Below, in pieces: positions 39,701-51,292 of a DNA stretch of 64,000 bases. A program made the translations under genes and the position numbers. The notes beneath the pieces were generated by a model. It saw only the letters and a program-made list of their open reading frames with translations, was not told the DNA's origin and did not search any database. The DNA comes from Aptenodytes patagonicus. Taxonomy: Eukaryota; Chordata; Aves; Sphenisciformes; Spheniscidae. The stretch is taken from the NCBI RefSeq assembly GCF_965638725.1, contig NC_134982.1, forward strand, positions 74,972,155 to 75,036,154, in the 5' to 3' direction. Each line of letters begins with the position of its first letter. Within the stretch, counting starts at the first letter, position 1.

Positions 39701-42595
39701 TCAACAGAGGGCCTTCTGACAAGGACTAAGAAATGTGTTTATTCTCTTGTGCTTATTTTTAATGTACCGAATGTCACGCTGTAACTCCTGTACTGTCTCT
39801 CCAGACTCTGACTACTCCTGCAGTCTACAAAGAGCAGCGTCAGATAGCTCAGCAGCTTGCTTACGTGCCGTGCTCTGAACGCCTTGCATATGACGGTATG
39901 AAGACAGTCCCCAGTGAAAATGCTCTTTGTTTTGACTGATAGGGTTTCAGTGCAAGATACAAGTAGAAGAGCTACAAACATGCTTATCGAGGTGGAAAAA
40001 ACCACACAGTTGATGGGTTTCATTTTTCCTTGTATTAGCCAGATAAATTCTACTGTAATTATGCATGTGTTACAATTTCACTACATGTATCTTGTCTCCC
40101 CACCACCACGGGTGCTATACCCACATACTTTTGAGATTCTTGTCTTAGCACAAAAGAAAATACGTTGGTTTCAATTTCTTCAGATTTCCCATTTAATTCA
40201 ATTTTTAGCTATTTTCAAACAGTTGGAGCTATAAACTTTAAACTGTATCTTCCTCCAGCCAACATGGATTCATGTTACCCTTCTAAAATGCATTTGGTGT
40301 TTCAGATGTACTTAGCTGAAAAGGTTTCTTAAAAATACAGGGTCTTAAGTATTCAGAGACTTTTGGCTAAACAGGCTTTGAGTTGTGTTATGAAGCAACA
40401 ACAGTACTTGTAGTACTAATTGATCGATCCCTTAGCTTTCCTGGGCATGTTCTGTGTGCACATGCTTTAGCCTCTATGGACCATGATTTGTCACCAGGCT
40501 CTGTGCTTCTACCACAAAAAAACTGCAGACACCCAAGTCAGTAAATTGAAATTGTTTGAAACCCTCCTTGGTGACTGCAATCACAGGATTGTGGTCAACA
40601 TTAAAAATTAACTCTACCAGACCCATACCCTGTGGAGTACCATGCAGTTTTAGTCTCTCTTTTGTCCTGTCTGGTATTTACATAGAGCTGCTAGGGAAAA
40701 AGTTCTCACCTGCCTTCGTTGTACAGATGGCACATGAATCTGTCTGCCTCTCCTAACCGCCAATAAGGTCAGTGTATCTTAGCTTTCCTATTGTGTGTGT
40801 GGATAAGATAACAAAGAAGATCTTTGGGTGTTAAATCTAACAAAAATGAAATTATGCTAATGGACAGAAGCCTGTAAAATATATTGTTAAAGTTACCACT
40901 GAGTGTCTCTTTACAAAAGTTGGAAGTCAGCACATCATCAGAACAGTCCATTTTTTCTGAAAGCCACAGAGCTCTCTTTAACATGCAGGTATTTGAAGGA
41001 AACATCCATATATAACAGGTTATATCAAGAACCTTTCTTATGGTGTCCTAGATACAATGTAGATTGCTTGTGGCTTTCTAAGTGGATTATTGAAGTGCGA
41101 TTCAATTATGCTTGAATGTACTAGCCTTCGAAAGTCTGCTACTGGCCCAGATTTAAAGCAGCTTCCTTTTTTTCCAGTAGCTTTCCATCACCAAGATCTT
41201 CACTCACTGAAGCTGAGGAGCAGCTGGATGTTAGAATTAAAACTTCAGAGGGAATTCCATCCCTGTTTTTCAACATAGGAGATACTGTCCAGGCAACAGG
41301 GATGTCATCTGTACTGCCAAGCCCAGACAGTTTTAGAAGAACGATTGTTTCTTTCAAGATGAAGAAAGTTAATCTTTTAATGTAGAACTGCTGTTGACAA
41401 AAGCTTCCCTTCCTTCTCTTTAATCAATGCAGTTAGCCTTCCTACTGATTTAGTTTCAAGTTAATTTATTCAGACTGCATTGATTAGTGCAGATATTGAA
41501 AGCAAGTATAGTATTTAACACTTTCACATCCTCTTGTTCAGTGTCCTGTTCATGGCAGCAGAACTTTCTAAGGTTCACCTGCCTAGATCCACTGTGAAAC
41601 ACAACAAGGTCCTCTTTGAAATAACGAATCCTGACTTGCAAGAAATTTTTACTCTCATGACTGCTGCATTCCCCAACAGCAACAACTTTATCTCTTTCCT
41701 TGTTGTCATATGGTTTCCCCTTCTGTACCACAACAATCTTGCCTTTCTTCCCCTGTGATAAGTCATTGTCAGTATCTGAAACATTAAAATCTTGCAAGAA
41801 TCATCAGTGAAACGGAGCTTGATGTATCAGTTAGGGTTAAAGTGACTTAATAAAAATGTGGACTCTTTTAATATAATATGCATCATTTTTTAAGTCACAC
41901 ATCACTCAGTGGACTATCATGCAGAAATACTTAACACCAAGTCCAGGCACGGAGTTTAGCTACAATGGTTGGGTGCTCTTCCAATACTAAGCAGCCCCAA
42001 CAAAATGTGGTACAAACTACCAAGAAGCTGCACTGTTTTCAGAGACATAAGCCTCTTCATTATTGCATTACCACATTTAGGTGTATCAACACATCTATAG
42101 CTATGGTAATTGTGCTATTCTTGTCTTTGCCACTGAATATTTACCTCTTAGTGACATCACTTTTCACCAGTAAAATGGGGATATTATTTACTAGAGGTGA
42201 GTAAACAACTTGGCAGAAGCAATTCTGAAGAATTTCACCTTTCAAAAATTTGCTTCTGCATTCAGAAGGAATAGATGGCAGAAAAGATGTGCTACTCATA
42301 GTAGGTCACTAATTTATTCAACTAAGAATTCTGTGTCAAAAACTGTTTCTATGCAAACATTTGCAACTTCTATGAGGTAGTTAATTGTGTGGGTATGATA
42401 GTAGTGTTACCTGCCCTGAATGGTTGACTTATATCATTAACCTATGCAAAAAAATCTGAATTTTACTTTACCTCTAAGCCTCTTTTACAGCCATTCACAT
42501 GATTGTTCATATAAGCTTTTTGTAAACCTCTTCCCCTTCAACTTACCAACAACGTCAGTGGGAGTGTCATTTTGTCTACGATTCTTGCAAATATC
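36753..42595. other. LINGO2 intron, no gene seen
   Basis: AT-rich with chance frames. A CT-rich tract lies at 39166-39204. A possible exon-like segment at 39805-39895 and a charged minus-strand frame at 41456-41797 are discussed as weak findings and not annotated as genes. Confidence 0.45.
39166..39204. repeat. CT-rich low-complexity tract
   Basis: An almost pure pyrimidine run of CTTT and CTCT units about 39 bases long, followed by AACATAG. It resembles a polypyrimidine tract but is most simply a low-complexity repeat. Confidence 0.8.
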
Positions 42596-42931
42596 TGTTG
42601 TGGTTTAACCCAGCAGGCAGCTAAACACCACACAGCTGTTCGCTCAACCCCCCCCCCCCCCCCCCCCCCCCCAGTGGGATGGGGGAGAGAATTGGGGGGA
42701 AAAAAACAAAGGAAAATTTGTGGGTTGAGATAAAGACAGTTTAATAGGACAGAAAAGGAAGGGAAAATAATAATAATGTTGATGATGAAAAAATATAAAA
42801 TAAGTGATGCACAGTGCAATTGCTTACCACCCACCGACCGATGCCCAGCCAGTTCCCGAGCAGCGGTTGCGACTCCCAGCCAACTCCCCCCAGTTTATGT
42901 ACTGAGCATGATGTCACATGGTATGGAATAT
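42596..42931 (-). mobile_element. truncated LTR related to the 7580-8185 solo LTR
   Basis: Read on the minus strand, this matches the LTR at 7580-8185 from its GATATTCC segment (about 7813) to its end: the ATGTCACATGG/CTCAGTACATAAACTGGGG block, the ATTAAACTG poly(A) region, the ACCCA and CTCCCCCATCCCAC motifs, and the terminal CCACAACA. The first 230 or so bases of the LTR are missing, so the copy is 5'-truncated. It is inverted relative to LINGO2 and to the other LTR. A run of 25 C on the plus strand (42648-42672) replaces the shorter G-rich block of the first copy. No target duplication can be tested because one end is lost. Confidence 0.88.
42648..42672. repeat. poly(C) run, 25 C
   Basis: Twenty-five uninterrupted C inside the inverted LTR. 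Such runs are unstable and hard to sequence, so the exact length is uncertain. Confidence 0.9.
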
Positions 42932-43379
42932 TTCAGACGATCTGAATTTCTAAGCCTTGTACAGGTAATTTGTATAAACATATGAATTTATCATTGTGAT
43001 TTTCTTACCTTCTGTTGTTTGGCACACTTGCTTCTTTCACTTTGATTCAAACAATAAACTAAGCATTTGGGGTAAAAGCTAGTTTTATAGCACCTAGTAC
43101 AAAGACTTTAAGCAGTCTTACAATAATACCAGTGGATAAGTTGTTCAAAATTTCCTCTGGTTGTTATTTTTGCTTTTTTTCCATTTCTGTATCATGTCTG
43201 TTATGATGGGATACCAGTCTGGGTCTCAGTCTTAGAAGTATAACCAGGGTATCGTTGGAAACAAGTACTGTTGCTTCTGGAAACAAATGCAACTTGACTG
43301 TGGTTTCTAAGTTGGTGTTAGCCCATGAGGCTTTTCCTGATGACTTAGTAGTAGAGAATGATCCTAGAACTGCAGAATA

Positions 43380-43409
43380 ATTGAATCAGAACTTTGTTTC
43401 TGATTCAAT
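43380..43409. repeat. 12-bp perfect inverted repeat (hairpin)
   Basis: Left arm ATTGAATCAGAA (43380-43391) and right arm TTCTGATTCAAT (43398-43409) are exact reverse complements around a 6-base loop. Function unknown. Confidence 0.85.
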
Positions 43410-43420
43410 GAATTGGCAGA

Positions 43421-43472
43421 GTGGTTGTTGTGGTTGTTGATGTTATTGTTGTTGCTGCTGCTGCTGCTGCTA
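43421..43472. repeat. GTT/GCT trinucleotide microsatellite
   Basis: Interrupted GTT units (43421-43453) lead into six uninterrupted GCT units (43454-43471). On the plus strand this is a short CTG-type repeat in an intron. Confidence 0.9.
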
Positions 43473-45970
43473 TTCAAGGTTTCTTCCAATCTATTAATTA
43501 TTGGAATGCAGATAGACAACTACTTCATGTTTTGCAGTTTATTTAAACACTGACATGTTTACGAGATCAATGAAGGGAGGGAGAAACAAAATCTCTGCAT
43601 AAGCAAAAAAAGCTTGATTAAAGAGGCAGGGAAGTTAGTACGCCATAGTTCAGTTGAATCATTTCTGAGATGCTCTGATTTAAAGAAAAATCCTCCTTTG
43701 GAGAGTGTATAGGCAGGCTTGACTTGGCCTGTGATAGAGCTTGGGATCAATACACTAAGCTTAGATAATTTGCTGGCACAAGACCTGGTGAGGCAAAGCC
43801 TTTGCTACACATTGGCTCTTACGTCCTAAGACTATATGGCAGGAATGTCAAGATTGCACAGTCTAGTCAGAAAATGTCACAGTCAGGATTTCATTCATCC
43901 TCCTTGTGGCATTGTGTCTTACTGTAAGAACATTCCTAAATGTCTAATATTTTCATGTTTCTTTTTGGCTGTCCCTAAAACCATCTCAGTCTGCCTCTGT
44001 CATCTTCCCAGCCTGTTCACATTCATCCCCTGGGCAAAAATTCCCATCATTGCCACCTTGGTGCAGTCCAGCGGCAAGGACTCCTTACCCTCCCTGCCCT
44101 TACCTGGTGTGGTCAGGCATCACAGGAGAGTGCAGGAAGGCCAGATCAGCTGGTCTTCCAAAATAATTATGATAGATAGTTGAGAGATAAGGTTGTGAGT
44201 AAAAACCTTCCCAAACCACACTGAGCTGGGCAAAAGTTTGCACCGCACAGGTAAAATCTGCAGTAGTTTTAGCTGCTCATATTCAGTAACTGTCTACTGA
44301 GTATACGAGCAAAGGTGTTTTGTTGCAAAGGTTTGAGCAAAGGTTTAGGCTTATTGCTTGCTAAAGCGTGACAGATGCTGACAGGAATGGCAAAGACAGG
44401 ACCCTTCATACTCAGTATCTGTTCCCCACTCCAAAATACAGAAATGCTAAAATTCAGCAAGCAAGAGGAGAAAGAAACAATCTTATACAGGAAGAACACT
44501 TTACTTTCCCTGAGCACAGGCTCATAAAAAATCCATCTTGATGCCTTATGCCTTGAACAATGTGAAGGACAGACACAGTTTAAAACACCTTTAAAATAGG
44601 CAGTTCACCTGGTTCTCAGGATTAGCTGGTAGCGTTTAGGTGAATAATCAGTACGAGTCAGATACCTGCCATGCAACATTTCATCCTAGAAAGTTTATTT
44701 AATACAGTTATGTTTTTGAAAAGGGAATCTTAGAAGAGAAAGTATTAAGTGACCTCAACATCAGGCAAAATTATCATCTCTGATATGATCCACTGGATTT
44801 TTAATTGTCTGAAAAGCTGGGAGAAGGGGAGGGAAAGGCGAGATCAAATCTACCAAGTTGGGGCATCAAACATGCCGCTAATGACAGAAACAGATCTTCT
44901 GACTCTCACCTTTTCTGGCTAAAGCCTGGTCCCATGCAGTACTGGAGCATCAGATTGGACAAGGAAAGGAGCCTGGTTAAATGCACTCTAGCTTTTAGCT
45001 ATAAAGGTTTCAAAATTAGTCTGAGGAAGAAGGAGAAGTGATACAATATATAGCACATTTGCATGGCTTGACACATTCCTATCTATGACATTCAGAATTG
45101 CACAGTATTCTGAGGGAGCATCTGGTTGCTTTTTATTTATTTTTTATTATACTTCTTCAATTTAAAAGCTACAGGGTAATGTATACACATTCTTGCAAAG
45201 CATTTATGGGTAGATTCAAAGCTGCAGAACTTTGTGCAAAATGATTTGCATTTCAAAGCAGTAGAGATGGCTGTTTGGGGTGAGATCACACAGAGCTATT
45301 AACTAATAACTTTAATGAGCTTTCTTAATTGCATAGCTGAACTTTGATTGAGGTCCTGTGTTGAAAAAGAGTATCAGCCAACAGTAACTTCACTGTTCAT
45401 TTTGGACTTAAGAAACAGAGCTAAAGATAGACAAAAAGGAGCTAGTTAATTTTTATTTTTTAATAGGAATTCCTTGCTATATTTCATTTCCCAGAGTGTA
45501 TCAAAATGTGATAAATACCCTAGAAAGGTCGGGAAAACAATTTTACTTGTTCACATTCAAGCATGTAAAAACTGCTGGTTCATAATTATTTTATTAGAAT
45601 TCTTGTGCTAACAAGCTATAATTTTAGAGAAGTACTCCACAGTGCAAGGCATAGTACGATCACAGAACAAGATGATACTTTCAGCTTAGATGTATGTATA
45701 TATGTATACTTATATGCATGCACTTTACTTTCTTGTATGTATCACAGTGAAGAAAAGTTGTACAGAGGGATGCAAAGAAGGATAATGAGGTAATCCTGGA
45801 GATGTTTAGAGAGAATTCCTGTACTGGCAAAGGAAAAAATGTGTAGGTGCTGGTTGTTTAAGCAGGAATGAAAGATGTCATGTTGAACAGTGACACTGAT
45901 AGTTCAGCACAGTGCCAGTGAGGTTGCCAATTAATTAACATCCCACCAGTCTAAAGAAATGTGGGAAATC

Positions 45971-46007
45971 ATTTTTCATTGCAAGAAATCATCTTGCAGT
46001 GAAAAAT
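45971..46007. repeat. 16-bp near-perfect inverted repeat (hairpin)
   Basis: Left arm ATTTTTCATTGCAAGA (45971-45986) pairs with right arm TCTTGCAGTGAAAAAT (45992-46007) around a 5-base loop. Every position is Watson-Crick except one G/T pair (45979 with 45999). The stem is shorter than a typical microRNA precursor. It may be a fossil of a palindromic element or a structured RNA; no family was recognised. Confidence 0.8.
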
Positions 46008-48391
46008 ATCTTTTAATCGTATAATGGATGTATAATAATAAGCAATGGTGATCACACTTACACAAAATATACATTAGGGATGAAGATGTATCCTTTGAAA
46101 ATGTTCTCGCACTGAAGGCCCAAGGGAGGCCCTGTTAGTGATGTTATCGGAGATGTCCTGAAAATACCACTTCACATTTATTAAATTCAAACTGCACCTT
46201 ATGCAATAGCTGGTCAAAGTTCACTGTAGGCTTCTACCAACATTCACGTTGTCCTGCAAATAGTCAGAAATCCTTAAGTTGCCCATATTTCCTTTGCTAG
46301 TCCTTTTTACCTTTTGTTCATTATTTGTACAATGAGGTAAGGTTACATTTTTTGCATAATGAAGATAAAGTCATTTTTGCACAAAGCTGTTCAAAGATAA
46401 GGGTATAGTCACAGATGTGATTAGCAGGAAGCATGGTAGTATCGTCTGGGTTAATGTAACTTGAAATAATCCATTTAATTTATGTTTTCTTCTAACCTGT
46501 ACTTATTGATCCAAGTAATCTTTGCTTTTCTGACTTGTGATTTAATATAATTTATTATTTTTCCTTATTGATGTGTAATTTACTCCAGTTTAAATCTTAG
46601 TTCTGAATCTTGCTTGCCCACAAGTGCATACACACACATGCATGCACCCTTATAGATAAACGTATATCCATTTTCATCTGTGTGCACATGCTCTTACAGA
46701 ATGCAACTGTTAATGTTTGAAGTGCTTTATTAGCAATATATTTTGTTATTCCAGGCACAGTCAAAAGATTATTTTATCATCTTTTATACTGTCCATCTTC
46801 TACTTTATACTCCTCAGAAGATTTACTTACCAGGTGGCTTGGATAGCTGCAAAAAGCATTTCATATTTTTGCTATCTAAAACGAACACTCCAGGGGTGCT
46901 TGTCTTCCACTGAATCTGTTTACTTTGTGCTTCATACTTTAGGTGAATGAGATAGGAAACTAATTCCCTGCGTGCTAGAAGTGTCAGTACGAAAGGGCTA
47001 ACCTCACAGACTGAGCTCTGAAAGTAAAGATCAGAGCACCCAAAAGCCCCTTTGATCTGAATTCACTGCAAACACCTAACTCACAGACCGCTATCGATTT
47101 GCACTTCTAACTTAGTGCCTTATGAAGTGATCTCTGAAAACCTTTGTCACAGCTGGACATAACTAGCAATAGTTACATGCACGACTACAACTTAAGGGGG
47201 AAACTAAATTAATCTTAGCAGGTTGTCCTTCTAGGACAAAGTTGACATGTGCTTTTATAGGTCGTATAATAAAGAATAGTCTTCATCCAGGTCCCTAGAC
47301 TACATCACAAAAGCAGCATGCAATTTGCCTCATATTATTAGTCTCTGCATAGAAGTGTCCGAATGGAAAGAAGAGGCCACATCAGTCAAGACTGAGATTC
47401 TTCCACAGAGTTATGAGAGGAGTAATATGTGTACCATTCATTTATGGTCAGTCAAAGAACAAAATTTATATGCAGCTCCAAGAGAATTTATTGTTCACCT
47501 AATTAAGTTTTAACAGTCAAAGCATAACAGCTGCTTGTTACTTAGTCCAGTTACAATAATGCTAATGCTTACAATCCAAACCACCCAGTTTCTGTTGAGG
47601 ATTCTTAATGATACAATCAGATCAGTAGATCCAAGTATCTGCTCTTTTTCTAGCATGTTGAATCCCCACCCCTCTGATCATCCACAGTCTGAGAGGGCAA
47701 CCCTCCTCTCTCACGTAGGATGATTTGGTGACTTATCACTTCCCACGTTGTTTGCCAGGGGAGTACGGTGTTGATGCAGCAGTTACTGGTGGGACTTTCT
47801 TCTTCATCAGTCTGGGGTTTACTCAATATTATTTTTATGTGCTTCAAACGGCTTATTTGCTAAAATAACTGTCTGATAAGAACTTAAATTTAGTTATACT
47901 CTATTTGTTGAAATCTATGAATCCTTCTCTGTGTACAGGAGGATTTCTTTTATGATACAATCCACATGACTGCACACAAATGAACAAAATGACTCAAATT
48001 TGAGTTGAAAAATTCTTCAGCACTAGCCAGATGATTCTCAAGGCCCAAAGGCGCAGGTCAGGCAGTGAATGCCTAGCCATCGGATAATTTTGTCATTATG
48101 GGTGGACAATAGTCATCTGTCCAGACCTGGGAGGAAGTTACAGGCAGGAGTTATGTAAATAATTTTACACCTAGAACTAAAAGGAAGCCCAAATCTAGAA
48201 AAGACCTCACAAGGCCTGAGGCACCTTTTAAGGTTTATTAAGGTTATGAAGCCCAACTCTCAATACTACCAGCTGGCCTCATCAAGTTGGCTGTACCACA
48301 GGGGTTAAGGCACTTCCACAGTCCTTGCTTGCAGTGTGCCTTACTCTGCAAGCATCTCAGCCACACCTTCCTTTGATGAGCACCTACATTA

Positions 48392-48419
48392 TTCTTTTTT
48401 TTCTTCTTCTTCTTCTTTT
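48392..48419. repeat. TTC-rich microsatellite
   Basis: A T run continues into about five TTC units, forming a polypyrimidine tract about 1 kb upstream of the LINGO2 acceptor. Confidence 0.85.
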
Positions 48420-49399
48420 GAAATGGGTTATTGAGTGTCTTCATTTAGTAGCTACCCTTGAAAAAGTCTCTTGCCTTTGGTGACTAAACCTGTAAAGTAC
48501 AGCCTTTGGAGAAGGGTCGTTACTTTAATAGAGGTTATCTTGTCTTCTACTATCCTCAGTTTTAACCTGAAGGCAGGAATGAATAAATCTCTTACTAACT
48601 GTGATTTCCACAGAATCTGTTTTGCTTGTTTGGACATTGTGCTGCTTAAACACAGCCAGCTCATCTTATCTTGTTTTTCCCTCCCTCAGAGCTAGTTTAC
48701 ATGTCTTGGAAGTACAAAGATGTATTCTATAAACCCTTCTCAGGTCTTTGGTTCTAAAAATCACATAAAATCTCTCTGTGCAGTAAAAGCAAAGAATCAA
48801 TTTGTCCTTAATACAAATTCTAATCAGAGATTCACCAGTGCTTCCTTCCTCATCTCAGCCATTGCATATGTGTATGTGCGAACAAGTTCCGTCTATTTAT
48901 AGCTGTAATATATGCAATAAATGTTAAAAGAAATCTTTTCATTGTCAAGGAGCTCCTTTTCTTGAAGATAATACATCATTAAGGTTTGCCTTAAAACACT
49001 GACGTGAATAGGAAAGGCAAAAACCTAGTTACTTATCATCTTACAGAGGCCCAATGCTGTGAACTTATCACAAACGTGATTAGCCTTATTTGCAGAGTGT
49101 ATCGTGTTTATCTCTGCATTAGTTATAGCACTGTCTTGTAGAGACCTGCTAAGAGTGAGAAAAGAATGAAACCTAACCTTCTTTACTGTTTGCAGTAGGA
49201 AAAGTTTTGTCTCCTTTGATTTCTAGTGGGGAAATGCTGGATAAACAGATCCTTCAACAAGCCCAGTGATAATGAAGGAAAATCTGCTTTTTTGTTGCTC
49301 TTGTCACAATATATTTTATTGGTTTGTTTCAAATGAAAACACATGTGCCTGCTTTGAAATAGTACTGTAAAATTGGCAGAGATCTCCTTTTGCTGCAGA

Positions 49400-49435
49400 C
49401 TTAACTTATCCCCTTTCCCATCCTCATCCCCACAG
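49400..49435 (+). other. LINGO2: 3' splice acceptor of the LINGO2 coding exon
   Basis: A C/T-rich tract runs from about 49400 to 49430 and ends in CCCCACAG, placing the AG at 49434-49435 and the exon start at 49436. Only 36 bases of 5' UTR then precede the ATG at 49472, with no upstream ATG among them. Vertebrate LINGO genes characteristically keep the whole reading frame in the last exon behind non-coding 5' exons, which fits. A second possible acceptor, CTGCAG at about 49393-49398, has a weaker pyrimidine tract. RNA evidence would settle which is used. Confidence 0.75.
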
Positions 49436-49471
49436 GCCCGTAACGGAGGGTTTGACCGGATCAGTGGAGTC

Positions 49472-51292
49472 ATGCGTCACACAGCTGTATCATGCTGGCA
49501 GCCATTCCTGGGTCTGGCTGTGCTGCTAGTCTTCATGGGCCCCACCATAGGCTGCCCAGCCCGCTGTGAATGCTCAGCACAGAACAAGTCTGTCAGCTGT
49601 CACCGAAGACGTTTGATGTCCATCCCAGAGGGCATTCCCATTGAGACCAAAATCTTGGACCTCAGCAAGAACCGACTGAAGAGCGTCAACCCTGAGGAAT
49701 TCACGTCGTACCCTTTGCTGGAGGAGATCGACCTCAGTGACAACATAGTCGCCAATGTGGAGCCTGGAGCCTTTAACAATCTCTTCAACTTGCGCTCCCT
49801 GAGGCTGAAAGGAAACCGTCTGAAACTGGTCCCCCTTGGGGTGTTCACTGGGTTGTCAAACTTAACTAAGCTTGATATAAGTGAAAACAAGATTGTCATT
49901 TTGCTGGACTACATGTTCCAAGATCTGCACAACCTAAAATCCCTGGAGGTTGGGGACAATGATTTGGTTTATATATCACACAGGGCCTTTAGCGGACTGC
50001 TTAGCCTGGAGCAGCTCACCCTGGAGAGATGCAACCTCACAGCTGTACCAACAGAAGCTCTTTCTCACCTCCACAACCTCATCAGTCTGCATCTGAAACA
50101 GCTCAACATTAATGCTTTGCCTGCATATGCCTTTAAAAGACTGTTTCGCCTGAAAGACCTAGAGATAGACGCCTGGCCCCTCCTGGACATGCTGCCTGCC
50201 AACAGTCTGTATGGTCTCAACCTTACTTCTCTCTCCATCACCAACACCAACCTGTCTGCAGTACCTTACTCTGCTTTTAAACATCTGGTTTACCTGACAC
50301 ATCTAAACCTCTCTTACAACCCTATCAGCACCATTGAAGCAGGCATGCTTTCAGACTTAGTGCGCCTGCAGGAACTCCACATGGTGGGGGCCCAGCTACG
50401 TACCATTGAACCACACGCTTTCCAAGGGCTCCGATTCTTACGCGTGCTTAATGTGTCCCAAAACCTGCTAGAAACCCTAGAAGAGAATGTATTCCATTCC
50501 CCCAAAAGCCTTGAGGTCCTCTGCATTAACAACAATCCTCTGGCCTGTGACTGCCGTCTCCTTTGGATTTTACAGAGGCAACCCACTTTGCAGTTTGGAG
50601 GCCAGCCACCGATGTGTGCTGGCCCAGACAGTGTCAAAGAGAGGTCATTCAAAGACTTTCACAGCACAGCTCTTTCCTTTTACTTCATCTGTAAGAAGCC
50701 CAAGATACAAGACAAGAAGTTGCAATACCTGGTAGTGGAGGAAGGGCAGACGGTGCAGTTGATGTGCAATGCTGATGGGGATCCGCAGCCTACCATATCC
50801 TGGGTTACCCCACGTCGGAGGCTGATCACAATTAAATCAAACGGAAGAGCCACTGTGCTGGGAGATGGCACCCTGGAGATCCGATTTGCTCAAGACCAGG
50901 ACACTGGGATCTATGTTTGCATTGCAAGTAACGCAGCTGGGAACGACACTTATTCGGCCTCCCTTACAGTAAAGGGGTTTACTTCAGACCGTTTCCTTTA
51001 TGCCAACAGGACCCCTATGTATATGACAGACTCCAACGACACAAGTTCCAATGGAACTAATGCGAACACCTTCTCTCTGGACCTTAAGACAATATTGGTG
51101 TCCACAGCTATGGGCTGTTTCACATTCCTTGGAGTGGTTTTATTTTGTTTCCTCCTTCTTTTTGTGTGGAGCCGAGGGAAAGGCAAACACAAAACCAGCA
51201 TTGACCTTGAATATGTCCCTCGCAAAAACAATGGTGCTGTGGTTGAAGGGGAGGTTGCTGGACCACGACGGTTCAATATGAAAATGATTTGA
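49472..51292 (+). CDS. LINGO2: LINGO2, leucine-rich repeat and Ig domain transmembrane protein
   Basis: A complete 606-codon intronless reading frame. The protein starts [10 protein letters not shown], with a hydrophobic signal peptide at about residues 1-27. A cysteine-rich LRR N-cap follows (Cys28, 32, 34, 43), then about twelve leucine-rich repeats to about residue 353. The LRR C-cap has Cys359, 361, 382 and 407. An I-set Ig domain spans about 410-501 (Cys432, Trp444, Cys483). One membrane helix lies at about 540-565, and a cytoplasmic tail of about 40 residues ends RRFNMKMI. Several N-glycosylation sequons are visible. Length, domain order and near-identity to remembered vertebrate LINGO2 separate it from LINGO1, 3 and 4. 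The product is a type I membrane protein, mainly neuronal; LINGO1 is a Nogo-receptor co-receptor, and LINGO2's own partners are less settled. The frame stays open upstream to the splice acceptor, but 49472 is the first ATG of the exon and gives the family's usual length and signal peptide. No frameshift or missing cysteine was seen. Confidence 0.97.
   Translation: MRHTAVSCWQPFLGLAVLLVFMGPTIGCPARCECSAQNKSVSCHRRRLMSIPEGIPIETKILDLSKNRLKSVNPEEFTSYPLLEEIDLSDNIVANVEPGAFNNLFNLRSLRLKGNRLKLVPLGVFTGLSNLTKLDISENKIVILLDYMFQDLHNLKSLEVGDNDLVYISHRAFSGLLSLEQLTLERCNLTAVPTEALSHLHNLISLHLKQLNINALPAYAFKRLFRLKDLEIDAWPLLDMLPANSLYGLNLTSLSITNTNLSAVPYSAFKHLVYLTHLNLSYNPISTIEAGMLSDLVRLQELHMVGAQLRTIEPHAFQGLRFLRVLNVSQNLLETLEENVFHSPKSLEVLCINNNPLACDCRLLWILQRQPTLQFGGQPPMCAGPDSVKERSFKDFHSTALSFYFICKKPKIQDKKLQYLVVEEGQTVQLMCNADGDPQPTISWVTPRRRLITIKSNGRATVLGDGTLEIRFAQDQDTGIYVCIASNAAGNDTYSASLTVKGFTSDRFLYANRTPMYMTDSNDTSSNGTNANTFSLDLKTILVSTAMGCFTFLGVVLFCFLLLFVWSRGKGKHKTSIDLEYVPRKNNGAVVEGEVAGPRRFNMKMI

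Larger units (their letters stand above)
42932..49399. other. LINGO2 intron, no gene seen
   Basis: AT-rich sequence just upstream of the coding exon. It contains two notable hairpins (43380-43409 and 45971-46007), a GTT/GCT microsatellite and a TTC tract. Open frames are short and unrecognised. Confidence 0.45.

Noticed and set aside
49600..51281. Several open frames of 60-112 codons on the minus strand and in other plus frames over LINGO2
   Set aside because: Shadows of the LINGO2 frame caused by its codon composition.
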